From Flagellimonas meridianipacifica (GTDB lineage: Bacteria > Bacteroidota > Bacteroidia > Flavobacteriales > Flavobacteriaceae), in contig NZ_PVYX01000002.1 of the NCBI RefSeq assembly GCF_003001695.1, forward strand, positions 1,488,001 to 1,552,000: a stretch of 64,000 bases of DNA. Reading direction: 5' to 3'. Shown here piece after piece: positions 54,897 through 63,932 of this stretch. The notes beneath the pieces were generated by a model. It worked only from the letters and a program-made list of their open reading frames with translations, was not told the DNA's origin and searched no databases. How positions within the stretch are numbered: position 1 is the first letter of the stretch; the number at the start of each line of letters is the position of its first letter. Position numbers and translations under genes: made by a program.

Positions 54897-56750
54897 TTAG
54901 TTTTCCTCTATTAAATCAAGTTCAACTTTAAGGTTATTTATAATGAAATCCTGTCGGTCCGGGGTATTCTTCCCCATATAGAATTTTAAAAGCGTATCAA
55001 TGCTCAAAGCTTTATCCAACATTACAGGCTCCAGTCGGATATCATCTCCAATAAAATGCTTGAATTCATCTGGTGAAATCTCCCCTAATCCCTTAAATCT
55101 GGTAATTTCAGGTTTTCCAGATAGTTTTTCAATTGCATTACGCTTTTCTTCCTCACTGTAGCAGTAAATGGTTTCTTTCTTATTCCTCACTCGGAAAAGT
55201 GGCGTTTGAAGAATATATAGATGATTCTCCTTTATCAACTCCGGGAAAAACTGAAGGAAAAAAGTAATAAGAAGTAGGCGTATGTGCATTCCGTCTACAT
55301 CAGCATCCGTGGCTATTACAATGTTGTTATAACGTAAATCCTCTAAAGATTCTTCAATATTAAGTGCAGCCTGCAATAAATTGAATTCCTCATTCTCATA
55401 CACAATCTTCTTGGACATCCCGTAGGAGTTCAAGGGCTTACCCCTAAGACTAAAAACAGCCTGTGTATTTACATCACGAGATTTCGTTATCGAACCTGAA
55501 GCGGAATCTCCCTCTGTTATAAAAAGAGTGGTCTCCAATCTACGGTCCTTTTTCATATCCTGAAGATGAATACGACAATCCCTTAATTTCTTATTATGAA
55601 GATTAGCTTTCTTGGCACGTTCCCTAGCCAGTTTACGTATTCCTGATAGTTCCTTACGCTCTTTCTCGGCCTGGATTATTTTTCGTTGTATGGCTTCCCT
55701 TGTATCCGGGTTTTTATGCAAGTAGTTGTCCAAATACTTCCCAACAAAATCATTGATATACGTCCTAACGGTTGGTAGGTCACCCCCCATATCTGTGGAA
55801 CCTAATTTTGTTTTGGTCTGGCTCTCAAAAACTGGCTCCATTACCTTTATGGAAATAGCCGAAATAATGGATTTCCTGATATCTGAAGCTTCATAATTTT
55901 TCCCGTAATGCTCACGTATGGTTTTCACCACAGCTTCCCGAAATGCCGCTTGATGCGTTCCTCCTTGCGTGGTGTGCTGCCCATTTACAAAGGAATGATA
56001 CTCCTCACTATATTGGGTTTTGCTATGGGTCATGGCTATCTCAATATCATTTCCCTTCAAATGAATGATGGGATACAACATATCATCCACATTGTTGGTA
56101 TCCTCCAAAAGGTCTTTAAGGCCATTTTCGGAATGGAATTTCTCACCATTGAAAACTATGGTAAGGCCAGGGTTGAGATAGACATAGTTTTTGAGCATGC
56201 GTTCCACATACTCGCTTCGATATTTGTATTTTTTAAAGATGGTCTCATCGGGAACAAAACTTACTTTGGTACCCCGTCTTCTCGAGGTTTCTTCCAAAAG
56301 CTCTTCATTGACCAAGTTTCCTGTTTGGAATTCGGCAGATTTAGACTTGCCATCCCTATTGGATTCAACTTTAAAATAGGTAGATAAAGCATTTACTGCC
56401 TTGGTTCCTACTCCATTGAGCCCGACAGATTTCTTAAAAGCGCGGGTATCGTATTTTCCTCCTGTATTCATCTTGGATACCACATCCACTACTTTTCCTA
56501 AAGGAATCCCTCTACCGTAATCCCGAACATGGACCGTATTCTCCTTGATATTGATTTCGATGGTTTTTCCAGCTCCCATTACAAACTCATCAATACAGTT
56601 ATCGATGACCTCTTTCAATAGGATATAGATACCATCATCGGCGGATGAGCCATCACCCAGCTTACCAATGTACATACCTGGGCGCATGCGAATATGCTCC
56701 TTCCAATCCAGTGAACGGATATTATCCTCTGTATATTGAGTTTCTGCCAT
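54897..56750 (-). CDS. parE: DNA topoisomerase IV subunit B
   Basis: The 617-residue ATPase subunit has the GHKL ATP site ([33 protein letters not shown]), the transducer region, and the TOPRIM domain with [11 protein letters not shown] and [13 protein letters not shown] metal-binding Asp residues. It forms the ParE-ParC pair in one operon; the closely paired position and lack of recF nearby favour ParE over GyrB. A 14-bp palindrome lies 3 bases before its ATG. Confidence 0.95.
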   Translation of the reverse strand: MAETQYTEDNIRSLDWKEHIRMRPGMYIGKLGDGSSADDGIYILLKEVIDNCIDEFVMGAGKTIEINIKENTVHVRDYGRGIPLGKVVDVVSKMNTGGKYDTRAFKKSVGLNGVGTKAVNALSTYFKVESNRDGKSKSAEFQTGNLVNEELLEETSRRRGTKVSFVPDETIFKKYKYRSEYVERMLKNYVYLNPGLTIVFNGEKFHSENGLKDLLEDTNNVDDMLYPIIHLKGNDIEIAMTHSKTQYSEEYHSFVNGQHTTQGGTHQAAFREAVVKTIREHYGKNYEASDIRKSIISAISIKVMEPVFESQTKTKLGSTDMGGDLPTVRTYINDFVGKYLDNYLHKNPDTREAIQRKIIQAEKERKELSGIRKLARERAKKANLHNKKLRDCRIHLQDMKKDRRLETTLFITEGDSASGSITKSRDVNTQAVFSLRGKPLNSYGMSKKIVYENEEFNLLQAALNIEESLEDLRYNNIVIATDADVDGMHIRLLLITFFLQFFPELIKENHLYILQTPLFRVRNKKETIYCYSEEEKRNAIEKLSGKPEITRFKGLGEISPDEFKHFIGDDIRLEPVMLDKALSIDTLLKFYMGKNTPDRQDFIINNLKVELDLIEEN

Positions 56751-56753
56751 GAA

Positions 56754-56767
56754 TAGGATTAATCCTA
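56754..56767. promoter_or_regulatory. 14-bp palindrome before parE
   Basis: TAGGATTAATCCTA is a perfect palindrome 3 bases before the parE ATG. It could bind a dimeric regulator; with no loop it is less likely to act as an RNA hairpin. Confidence 0.35.
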
Positions 56768-56855
56768 GCTAATTTAAAATTTAGCCACAAAAATCAAAGG
56801 ATGACGGTAAGAAAGTAATCAACAAGCTTTGTTGATAGAGCCAGCAAATCGGGGC

Positions 56856-57950
56856 TTATACATTGAATCTGAAATGCATCACATCACCATCCTTAACGAT
56901 GTATTCCTTCCCTTCAATACGCATTTTGCCCGCTTCTTTGACTTTGGCTTCGCTCTCAAATTTCAGGTAATCGTCAAAAGAAATCACTTCCGCTCGGATA
57001 AACCCTTTTTCAAAATCAGTATGGATTACACCGGCAGCTTGTGGAGCAGTTGCACCAACTGGAATGGTCCATGCCCTGACCTCTTTGGGTCCAGCCGTAA
57101 AATAGGTTTCCAAATCCAAGAGTCTATAGGCGCCTCGTATCAATTTGGCAGAACCAGGTTCGCTTAATCCCAAGTCTTCCAAAAAAAGTTGACGCTCTTC
57201 ATACGTTTCCAATTCGGTGATATCCGCTTCTGTACCTACTGCTAAGAAAATAACCTCGGCATTTTCATCGGCAACGGCGGCCTTCACTTTTTCAACATAA
57301 TCATTGCCAGTAGCTGCCGCTTCCTCGTCCACATTACAGACATACATCACTGGCTTATTCGTAATTAATTGCAAGGGCTTTACAAACTCTGTCTTATCAT
57401 CTTCAGAAATTGAAATGGCTCTAACTGAAGTGCCAGCTTCTAATCCTTCTTTTAGAGAGGTAAGAACGGCTGCCTCTTTCTGAGCATCTTTATTACCGGT
57501 TTTTGCAGCACGCTTTACCTTGTCCAATTTCTTCTCCACGCTCTCCAAATCTTTCAATTGGAGTTCCATGTCAATCGTTTCCTTATCTCGAATTGGATTT
57601 ACGGAACCATCTACGTGCACAATATTATCGTTGTCAAAGCAGCGTAATACATGAAGAATGGCATCCGTTTCACGAATGTTGCCCAAAAACTGATTTCCTA
57701 AACCTTCTCCTTTACTGGCTCCTTTTACCAATCCGGCAATATCAACAATTTCGACCGTGGCGGGAATTACCTTTTCCGGTTGCACCAGCGATTCTAGTTT
57801 TTCCAAACGAGTATCCGGCACATTGACCACACCGATGTTGGGTTCAATGGTACAGAAAGGGAAGTTTGCGCTTTGCGCTTTTGCATTGGACAAACAATTG
57901 AACAAAGTGGATTTTCCCACATTGGGCAGTCCTACAATACCTGCTTTCAT
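56856..57950 (-). CDS. ychF: redox-regulated ATPase YchF (OLA1-type)
   Basis: This 364-residue Obg-like P-loop protein hydrolyses ATP and associates with ribosomes. G1 is GLPNVGKSTLFN, followed by SANFPFCTIEPNIGVV and DIAGLVKGASKGEGLGN, and NVDE replaces the GTP-specifying NKxD. A TGS domain with IPVGATAPQAAGVIHTDFEKGFIRAEV (shown by its IHTDFEKGFIRAE core) ends the chain. It is transcribed from a TATATTTG element 23 bases upstream. Confidence 0.97.
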   Translation of the reverse strand: MKAGIVGLPNVGKSTLFNCLSNAKAQSANFPFCTIEPNIGVVNVPDTRLEKLESLVQPEKVIPATVEIVDIAGLVKGASKGEGLGNQFLGNIRETDAILHVLRCFDNDNIVHVDGSVNPIRDKETIDMELQLKDLESVEKKLDKVKRAAKTGNKDAQKEAAVLTSLKEGLEAGTSVRAISISEDDKTEFVKPLQLITNKPVMYVCNVDEEAAATGNDYVEKVKAAVADENAEVIFLAVGTEADITELETYEERQLFLEDLGLSEPGSAKLIRGAYRLLDLETYFTAGPKEVRAWTIPVGATAPQAAGVIHTDFEKGFIRAEVISFDDYLKFESEAKVKEAGKMRIEGKEYIVKDGDVMHFRFNV

Positions 57951-57973
57951 TAAAGTATTTCTTTTTAGGGGTG

Positions 57974-57981
57974 CAAATATA
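57974..57981 (-). promoter_or_regulatory. -7 element TATATTTG upstream of ychF
   Basis: This perfect TAnnTTTG match lies 23 bases before the ATG, right after the ferredoxin terminator. Confidence 0.5.
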
Positions 57982-58010
57982 GAATTTAGGATTCAGATAG
58001 CTTAAAAAAG

Positions 58011-58036
58011 AAAGCCCGAACCATGGTTCGGGCTTT
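58011..58036 (-). terminator. intrinsic terminator of the ferredoxin gene
   Basis: AAAGCCCGAACC and its exact reverse complement form a 26-base palindrome with a minimal AT centre, followed on the minus strand by a T-rich run. It lies 19 bases after the ferredoxin stop. Confidence 0.88.
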
Positions 58037-58055
58037 AAATCTTAGAAATTCTTTC

Positions 58056-58406
58056 TCACTCTGGGTGCATAAACGATTGTTTGCCCAACAATTCTTCTTC
58101 CGTCTCCACCCTGTCTTCATCAGGCACACAACAGTCTACAGGACAAACAGCAGCGCACTGTGGCTCTTCATGGAATCCCATACACTCCGTACATTTATCT
58201 GGTGATATATAGTAGATTTCATCACTGATAGGTTCCTGAACCTCGTCAGCATTCACCGCTTTGCCATCAGGTAGAACAACACTTCCTGTCAATGAAGTTC
58301 CATCGCTGTATCGCCACTCTTGGGCTCCTTCGTATATCGCTGTATTCGGGCACTCTGGCTCACAAGCACCGCAGTTTATGCATTCGTCTGTTATTATAAT
58401 TGCCAT
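58056..58406 (-). CDS. ferredoxin with two [4Fe-4S] clusters
   Basis: This 116-residue electron carrier has a first cluster motif [17 protein letters not shown] and a second [22 protein letters not shown]; the longer loop between the Cys of the second motif marks the alvin-type 2[4Fe-4S] ferredoxins. A purine-rich AAGAAGAAGG stretch lies before the ATG, one of the few Shine-Dalgarno-like sites here. It is divergent from the acyl-CoA reductase gene, and electron supply to a neighbour is possible but not shown. Confidence 0.95.
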   Translation of the reverse strand: MAIIITDECINCGACEPECPNTAIYEGAQEWRYSDGTSLTGSVVLPDGKAVNADEVQEPISDEIYYISPDKCTECMGFHEEPQCAAVCPVDCCVPDEDRVETEEELLGKQSFMHPE

Positions 58407-58445
58407 AATTTCCTTCTTCTTTTAGCTGAATCTTATAAGGCTGCG

Positions 58446-58453
58446 TATTTTTG
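58446..58453 (+). promoter_or_regulatory. -7 element TATTTTTG upstream of the acyl-CoA reductase gene
   Basis: This perfect TAnnTTTG match lies 41 bases before the ATG. No -33 TTG lies at the usual distance. Confidence 0.4.
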
Positions 58454-58494
58454 GACAAAAATAAATCCTAGTAAACTAGTATACAAATATAATA

Positions 58495-59538
58495 ATGGAA
58501 CAATCGTCCACTTTGCAAGCTTTTGTTAAACTTGGAAGCTTTTTGTTTAACTACCTAGTAGAAAAAAACAATCCAAATACAGGCCCGTTTCAAGATTTTA
58601 AAGGAGTTCTTTTGAAAGCAGAGGCCCAAAATAGCTGGTTTACTCCGGAAAATTTAGAGTTTTCAATACAGCAATGGGCCAATATGCTAACGGAAAATAA
58701 CTTAAACAAATGGTTGGAAGTATATGATAGTACCAGCAAGAAAAAACCGAAAACGGTGGCCATCATCATGGCTGGCAATATCCCTTTAGTGGGTTTTCAT
58801 GATTTTTTATGCGTATTGCTTTCTGGAAATAAAGTTTTAGTCAAACTTTCATCAAATGATAGGCTTTTGCTCCCGTTTTTAACCGAAATACTAGTCGCAA
58901 ATGCTCCATATCTTAAAGGTTACATCCAATTTACTGAAGAAAAATTGGAAGGCTTCGATGCCGTAATAGCAACTGGCAGCAACAATACCAGTAGATATTT
59001 TGAATACTATTTTGGTAAATATCCCAATATTATTCGAAAGAATAGAAATTCTGTGGCTGTACTATCCGGTAATGAAAATCAGGATGAATTGAAAGCGTTG
59101 GGAAATGATGTGTTCCGCTATTATGGCTTAGGATGCCGCAATGTTTCCAAGCTTTATGTACCAAAGGGATACGATTTTGATAAATTCTACACGGCCATTT
59201 TCGGATTTCAAGATATCATCAATCAAAACAAATATGCCAACAACTATGATTATAATAAGGCAGTTTACTTAATGAGCAATATCAAAATCATGGATAATGG
59301 TTTTCTAGTGTTGAAGGAAGATGAAGGATTTTCCTCCCCTATCGCTTGTTTGTTTTATGAGTTTTATGAAGATAAATCAATACTGAAAAAAGACCTTAAA
59401 AACAAGAGTGAGCAAATTCAGTGCATTGTTTCAAAAGGATGGTTTGATGATGAAATTCCATTTGGACAGACACAGAGCCCAGACTTAAACGATTACGCAG
59501 ATGGGGTAGACACCTTAGATTTCCTGCTAAACCTCTAA
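58495..59538 (+). CDS. acyl-CoA reductase (LuxC-like)
   Basis: This 347-residue NAD(P)H-dependent reductase of the LuxC/aldehyde-dehydrogenase fold has IIMAGNIPLVGFHDFL near residue 90, LVKLSSND near 115, VIATGSNNTSRYFEYYF near 157 and the catalytic Cys214 in YYGLGCRNVSK. LuxC reduces acyl thioesters to aldehydes. No LuxE or luciferase gene is present, so a role in bioluminescence is not suggested. It is followed by serC after 93 bases, a neighbourhood I recall from other flavobacteria. Confidence 0.9.
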   Translation: MEQSSTLQAFVKLGSFLFNYLVEKNNPNTGPFQDFKGVLLKAEAQNSWFTPENLEFSIQQWANMLTENNLNKWLEVYDSTSKKKPKTVAIIMAGNIPLVGFHDFLCVLLSGNKVLVKLSSNDRLLLPFLTEILVANAPYLKGYIQFTEEKLEGFDAVIATGSNNTSRYFEYYFGKYPNIIRKNRNSVAVLSGNENQDELKALGNDVFRYYGLGCRNVSKLYVPKGYDFDKFYTAIFGFQDIINQNKYANNYDYNKAVYLMSNIKIMDNGFLVLKEDEGFSSPIACLFYEFYEDKSILKKDLKNKSEQIQCIVSKGWFDDEIPFGQTQSPDLNDYADGVDTLDFLLNL

Positions 59539-59631
59539 GGATTTCAACACTTCCTAATTCGGGTTTTGCCTTCCAAGTTTTTTTAAGACCTTTGGCCTTC
59601 ATTCAAATGAACACCAAATTTTTTCAAGAAA

Positions 59632-60696
59632 ATGAAAAAACACAATTTTAGTGCGGGACCGTGCATTCTACCACAAGAAGTAATGAAAAAAGCTTCGGAA
59701 GCTGTTGTAGAACTGGATGGTATTGGTCTTTCCTTAATAGAGATTTCCCATCGTAGTAAAGAGTTTGTGGCCATTATGGAAAAGGCACGCTCCCTTGCTT
59801 TAGAGCTTTTGGGTTTGGAAAACAAGGGATACCATGCACTTTTCCTACAAGGAGGAGCTAGCACACAGTTTTTGATGGCCGCTTACAATCTTTTGGAAAA
59901 CAGGGCGGGATACATAAACACAGGTACTTGGAGTCTTAAAGCCATTAAAGAAGCTAGGCTCCTAGGGGAAATTGTTGAAGTAGCTTCATCACAAGACCAA
60001 AATTTCAATTACATCCCTAAGGGATATCAGGTTCCCAGTGATTTGGATTACCTACATCTAACTTCAAATAATACCATTTTTGGGACACAGATAAAGGAAT
60101 TTCCAACTACCAATGTCCCTTTGGTATGTGATATGAGTTCCGATATTTTTTCAAGGCAGCTAGACTTTTCAAAATTTGACCTTATATATGCGGGAGCTCA
60201 AAAGAATATGGGGCCTGCAGGAACAACTTTGGTAGTGGTAAAGGATGAGGTTCTTTATAGGGTCTCCCGAAAAATCCCTTCCATGCTGAGCTATAAGGTT
60301 CATGCTGACAAGGACAGTATGTTCAACACTCCGCCAGTATTTGCTGTTTATGTATCCATGCTTACTTTACAATGGTTAAAAGATTTAGGAGGAATTGCGG
60401 CAATTGAAGAAATCAATGAGAAGAAAGCCAATCTCATTTATTCCGAAATTGAATTGAATCCTGTTTTTTCAGGCTTTGCTGCAAAAGAGGACCGCTCAAT
60501 CATGAATGCCACCTTCAATATCACAGATGAGACGTTGAAGGAACTTTTTGATGAAAAGTGCAAAGAAGCAGGGATAAATGGAATCAATGGGCATCGTTCG
60601 GTAGGCGGCTATCGTGCATCAATGTACAATGCCATGTCATTGGAAAGTGTTGGCGTGCTGGTCGATATAATGAGTGAATTGGAGAAAAAAGGATAA
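59632..60696 (+). CDS. serC: phosphoserine aminotransferase
   Basis: SerC makes 3-phosphoserine from 3-phosphohydroxypyruvate with PLP. The 354-residue protein starts KKHNFSAGPCILPQEV and has FLQGGASTQF for phosphate binding, CDMSSDIFSR and the PLP lysine in IYAGAQKNMGPAGTTLVVV near residue 195. GHRSVGGYRASMYNAM is the C-terminal signature. It is in an operon with serA (3-base gap), the preceding enzyme of the pathway. Confidence 0.97.
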   Translation: MKKHNFSAGPCILPQEVMKKASEAVVELDGIGLSLIEISHRSKEFVAIMEKARSLALELLGLENKGYHALFLQGGASTQFLMAAYNLLENRAGYINTGTWSLKAIKEARLLGEIVEVASSQDQNFNYIPKGYQVPSDLDYLHLTSNNTIFGTQIKEFPTTNVPLVCDMSSDIFSRQLDFSKFDLIYAGAQKNMGPAGTTLVVVKDEVLYRVSRKIPSMLSYKVHADKDSMFNTPPVFAVYVSMLTLQWLKDLGGIAAIEEINEKKANLIYSEIELNPVFSGFAAKEDRSIMNATFNITDETLKELFDEKCKEAGINGINGHRSVGGYRASMYNAMSLESVGVLVDIMSELEKKG

Positions 60697-60699
60697 TAT

Positions 60700-61656
60700 A
60701 TGCACAAGGTTTTGGCCAATGATGGCATCTCGCAATCAGGTATTGATGCATTGGAAAAAGAAGGTATAGAGGTAATTGTTACCAAAGTGGCCCCAGAGCA
60801 GCTTGAAAATTATATCAACCAAAATGGGATTAGCGTTCTTTTGGTGCGAAGCGCAACGAAAGTTACCAAATCATTGATAGATGCTTGTCCTGGCTTAAAA
60901 TTGATTGGTCGTGGTGGAGTTGGTATGGACAATATTGATGTGGAATATGCCAAATCCAAAGGAATCCATGTAATCAACACTCCCGCATCCTCATCACAAT
61001 CCGTGGCAGAGTTGGTTTTTGGACATTTGCTCAATGGTGTACGTTTTTTGCATAATGCCAATCGCGATATGCCTTTAGAGGGAGACAGTAACTTCAAACA
61101 ACTCAAAAAGAGTTACTCAGAAGGACATGAGCTCAAAGGCAAAACCCTGGGCATTATTGGTTTTGGAAGAATTGGGAGGGCAACGGCCCAAATGGGCCTT
61201 GGAATGGGAATGAAAGTGCTTTTTAATGACCATCATCACGAAGAAGCAGATCTAACCATGGATTTCTTCGATGGTCAATCCGTAACTATTAAACTGACTG
61301 TATCTAAATTGGATGAACTTTTAAAGCAATCTGATTTCATTAGCATTCATGTTCCCTCTCAAAAAAATGGCTATGTTTTGGGAAAAAATGAGTTCGAAAT
61401 GATGAAAGCCGGGGCAGGAATCGTCAATGCTTCAAGAGGAGGAATTATAGACGAAGTAGCCTTGGTTGAAGCTTTGAATTCGGAAAAACTGGCATTTGCA
61501 GGACTTGATGTTTTTGAATCCGAACCCAATCCCGAAATCAAGATTTTAATGCATCCCAAAATCTCATTATCTCCTCACATAGGTGCCTCCACAAACGAAG
61601 CACAAGATAGAATTGGTTTGGAATTGGCCACTCAAATAACTTCTCTCTTAAATTAG
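60700..61656 (+). CDS. serA: D-3-phosphoglycerate dehydrogenase, short form
   Basis: SerA oxidises 3-phosphoglycerate with NAD, the first serine step. The 318-residue chain has LIGRGGVGMDNIDVEYAKSKG, the nucleotide loop GFGRIGRA near residue 150, and the catalytic Arg in NASRGGIID with the Glu and His in VFESEPN and SPHIGAST. It lacks the C-terminal ACT/ASB domain of long forms, so classic serine feedback through ACT is not expected. serC-serA order is reversed relative to pathway order. Confidence 0.96.
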   Translation: MHKVLANDGISQSGIDALEKEGIEVIVTKVAPEQLENYINQNGISVLLVRSATKVTKSLIDACPGLKLIGRGGVGMDNIDVEYAKSKGIHVINTPASSSQSVAELVFGHLLNGVRFLHNANRDMPLEGDSNFKQLKKSYSEGHELKGKTLGIIGFGRIGRATAQMGLGMGMKVLFNDHHHEEADLTMDFFDGQSVTIKLTVSKLDELLKQSDFISIHVPSQKNGYVLGKNEFEMMKAGAGIVNASRGGIIDEVALVEALNSEKLAFAGLDVFESEPNPEIKILMHPKISLSPHIGASTNEAQDRIGLELATQITSLLN

Positions 61657-61733
61657 TGTTGTTTTTGTGATATCAGCTTAAGGGAAAACCTACTTTTTTG
61701 TACATTACCAATTCATACTAAACACTTTTAGAA

Positions 61734-62372
61734 ATGTCAGGATTATTAGATTTACTGAATAGCCCAATGGGCAAACAATTGATAAGCGGGGTTGCCGGAC
61801 AAACGGGACAACCGGAAAATAAAACCGCCGACGTTCTCAGTATGGCCATGCCATTGCTTATGGGGGCAATGAAAAAGAATGCCTCAACCCCTGGAGGCGC
61901 TCAAGGACTCATGAATGCTTTATCCTCAAAACATGACGGCAGTATTTTGGACGACTTAGGAGGCCTATTCGGCGGTGGAGTTGACCAAGGAGTAATGGAT
62001 GATGGAGCCGGCATATTAGGTCATGTTTTTGGGAGCAAACAGCCCCAAGTTGAAAATGCATTAAGCAGCAAGTCAGGAATTGATGCAGGGGCAATATCAC
62101 AAATTCTTAAAATAGCGGCACCTCTTGTTCTTGGATATTTAGGAAAACAAACTAAGCAGCAGAATCTAAGCAGTCCTGATGCCTTAAATGGTCTTTTAGG
62201 AGGACTTATGGGAGGTAGTAATACACAAAAAGAACAATCTTTGATTGAGACTTTCCTCGATTCTGATGGAGATGGAAGTGTCATTGACGATTTAGCAGGA
62301 ATGGTACTGAACAGTGGAGGCAAAAAAGGCGGTGGCCTTGGTGGAATTCTAGGAGGCCTTTTTGGAAAGTAA
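61734..62372 (+). CDS. DUF937 (YidB-like) glycine-rich protein with a calcium-loop motif
   Basis: This 212-residue protein carries two DUF937-type repeats (about 1-100 and 105-212), rich in Gly, Leu and Met, with SGLLDLLNSPMGKQLISGVAGQ at the start. Near residue 182 the segment DSDGDGSVIDDL matches an EF-hand or dockerin-like calcium loop (DxDxDG). The end is GGLGGILGGLFGK. The function of DUF937 is unknown; it may oligomerise. It has its own terminator. Confidence 0.9.
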   Translation: MSGLLDLLNSPMGKQLISGVAGQTGQPENKTADVLSMAMPLLMGAMKKNASTPGGAQGLMNALSSKHDGSILDDLGGLFGGGVDQGVMDDGAGILGHVFGSKQPQVENALSSKSGIDAGAISQILKIAAPLVLGYLGKQTKQQNLSSPDALNGLLGGLMGGSNTQKEQSLIETFLDSDGDGSVIDDLAGMVLNSGGKKGGGLGGILGGLFGK

Positions 62373-62396
62373 AAAATCCTTAACTTATTTTAACAC

Positions 62397-62425
62397 AGCC
62401 ATTTGAAAATTCAAATGGCTTTTTT
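62397..62425 (+). terminator. intrinsic terminator of the DUF937 gene
   Basis: AGCCATTTGAA/TTCAAATGGCT followed by T6 lies 25 bases after the DUF937 stop and just before the next gene. Confidence 0.88.
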
Positions 62426-62440
62426 GTATATTATCTTTAT

Positions 62441-62899
62441 ATGAAAAAGAAAACTATCTTAAAATGTATTTCTCTTGGGATTTGCATTTTTTTCACCTCG
62501 CAAACATTTTCTCAAAAAGACTCTCTGAACATTTCCGAAGAGGAGAAAGCCTATTTTAATTTGGAAGATGAGGATCCCGTCGAAATATCTGACGAAGAAA
62601 CCGAATATGATATAATAATTCTTGAACCTGGTTTCAATGCTTGGTTAAAAGGTATTGCCCGGCCCGAAGGTTTCTATTCCCAACAATTTCTTGAAAACAG
62701 GAATAATATACTGGTTATCCAATGGAACATCCGGGTACAGCAACCTTTCAATTTTGACCCACAGCTATATCAATTTCAAATAGACTATAGTCCTTCCATA
62801 GACTACGGATATGAGGTAAATTACAAACTCTATAACTTTTTTATTTACTTCCAAAGGAAGTATAATCAAAGGCTAGGTCCCTTCTTTCCAAGAATTTAA
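62441..62899 (+). CDS. DUF6146 family exported protein
   Basis: A signal peptide (about 1-25, ending FSQ) and an acidic linker (30-65) are followed by a conserved region with GFNAWLKGIARPEGFYSQQFLENRN, quoted by its WLKGIARPEGFYS core. This is typical of DUF6146 in Bacteroidetes. It is probably periplasmic or outer-membrane associated. The role is unknown. It lies 16 bases after the preceding terminator. Confidence 0.88.
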   Translation: MKKKTILKCISLGICIFFTSQTFSQKDSLNISEEEKAYFNLEDEDPVEISDEETEYDIIILEPGFNAWLKGIARPEGFYSQQFLENRNNILVIQWNIRVQQPFNFDPQLYQFQIDYSPSIDYGYEVNYKLYNFFIYFQRKYNQRLGPFFPRI

Positions 62900-62929
62900 T
62901 GTGTTATTTTTGCCATCGAAATTGTATTG

Positions 62930-63445
62930 ATGGAAAAAATTAAACAAAGGTGGGACATTTCCCAAAATTGGCAGTTGTTGTTTCCTATACTAGGAGTCTT
63001 GTTGACTTTGATAACAGCATATTTAATTGCAAGACGATTACTACATCTTTTTGACCTTAACAACACCGTTTTTGAATGGATTTTTACTTTAGGAGCGGGT
63101 GCCTTAGGGTATTATGTAATGGTCAAGCTTTTTTTGTGGTGTTTTAAAAAACTATCCAATAAATGGCCCGTAGAAGAACGTTGGGAAATGATTGCCATAT
63201 TCATTGTTTTTGCTATTACCGGGAGTATTTCAGGAAAGTTGGCAGGTCCTTTAACCGAATTGATAGGCTTGAAGCAAGGAATAATTAGTGATTGGATTTT
63301 TTGGACAGCACGCATTCTCCTTATCTTTCCCATTTATCAAGTACTCTTGGTCTTCTTCGGATGGCTATTTGGTCAATTCTCATTTTTCTGGAATTTTGAG
63401 AAAAAAATGCTCAAGCGTATGGGTTTAGGATTCCTAATCCCCTAA
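62930..63445 (+). CDS. DUF6787 family membrane protein
   Basis: This protein of about 171 residues has four membrane helices (about 15-35, 45-70, 85-105 and 120-150) and the charged start MEKIKQRWDISQNW. It has a mid-chain KWPVEERWEMIAIF and the FAITGSISGKLAGPLTELIG segment seen in DUF6787. The ATG at 62930 is chosen over the TTG one codon earlier. It is 30 bases after the DUF6146 gene and probably in the same operon. The function is unknown. Confidence 0.88.
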   Translation: MEKIKQRWDISQNWQLLFPILGVLLTLITAYLIARRLLHLFDLNNTVFEWIFTLGAGALGYYVMVKLFLWCFKKLSNKWPVEERWEMIAIFIVFAITGSISGKLAGPLTELIGLKQGIISDWIFWTARILLIFPIYQVLLVFFGWLFGQFSFFWNFEKKMLKRMGLGFLIP

Positions 63446-63484
63446 TTATGGTTTTATTAACATTATAGAGTTCTTCAATTTACC

Positions 63485-63492
63485 TAGATTTG
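63485..63492 (+). promoter_or_regulatory. -7 element TAGATTTG before the His/Cys-rich small protein
   Basis: This perfect TAnnTTTG match ends 4 bases before the first ATG (63497) and 13 before the second (63506). If used, the second ATG is the likelier start. Confidence 0.4.
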
Positions 63493-63496
63493 CAGC

Positions 63497-63793
63497 ATGT
63501 TGCACATGAAAAAGATTTTTGGTCTTTTACTTTTTTCTGGCCTGATACTCGTCAAGGTATCCGCCTTTCATGTGCACGCACATCACGATGAAGACTGTGA
63601 AGCCATCGATGATTGTGAAATCTGTGATTTGGTCCTAGAAAACCAAGCCTCAGATTTGGATATTCCTATTCCCTTCTTCACAGACATAAATCATGTTATT
63701 TCAATTGAAGAAAAGGCGCCTCTAAAGTCAAAGTCCTTTTCTTCTAGTTCGAATATAAATCTCCTTTTTTCCAGACCTCCACCCCACTCATAA
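63497..63793 (+). CDS. small His/Cys-rich exported protein, 98 aa
   Basis: A signal peptide (about 4-22) is followed by a metal-ligand-rich stretch near residues 24-47 (HVHAHHDEDCEAIDDCEICDLV) with four His, three Cys and many acidic residues. A Ser-rich C-terminus (SFSSSSNINLLFSRPPPHS) follows. This arrangement suits periplasmic metal binding. The likely start is ATG 63506 (MKKIFGLLLF), with 63497 as an alternative. It precedes a truncated gene for another exported protein; in flavobacteria such small proteins often sit before TonB-dependent receptors, which is inference here. Confidence 0.78.
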   Translation: MLHMKKIFGLLLFSGLILVKVSAFHVHAHHDEDCEAIDDCEICDLVLENQASDLDIPIPFFTDINHVISIEEKAPLKSKSFSSSSNINLLFSRPPPHS

Positions 63794-63932
63794 GCTTCAT
63801 TAGAATAGTATTCTCAGTTCAGGGGGGTATATAAGGACTTATTTAGTTTAAAGCTTTGTAATGTAACCCTTTAAATTAATATGCTGAGCTCTTGTTCAAA
63901 CTCAGTATAGATTCTCACGATTTTGGTATAAA

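Noticed and set aside
55908..56387. A 159-codon plus-strand frame
   Set aside because: It is antisense to parE, whose ATPase motifs fill this region.
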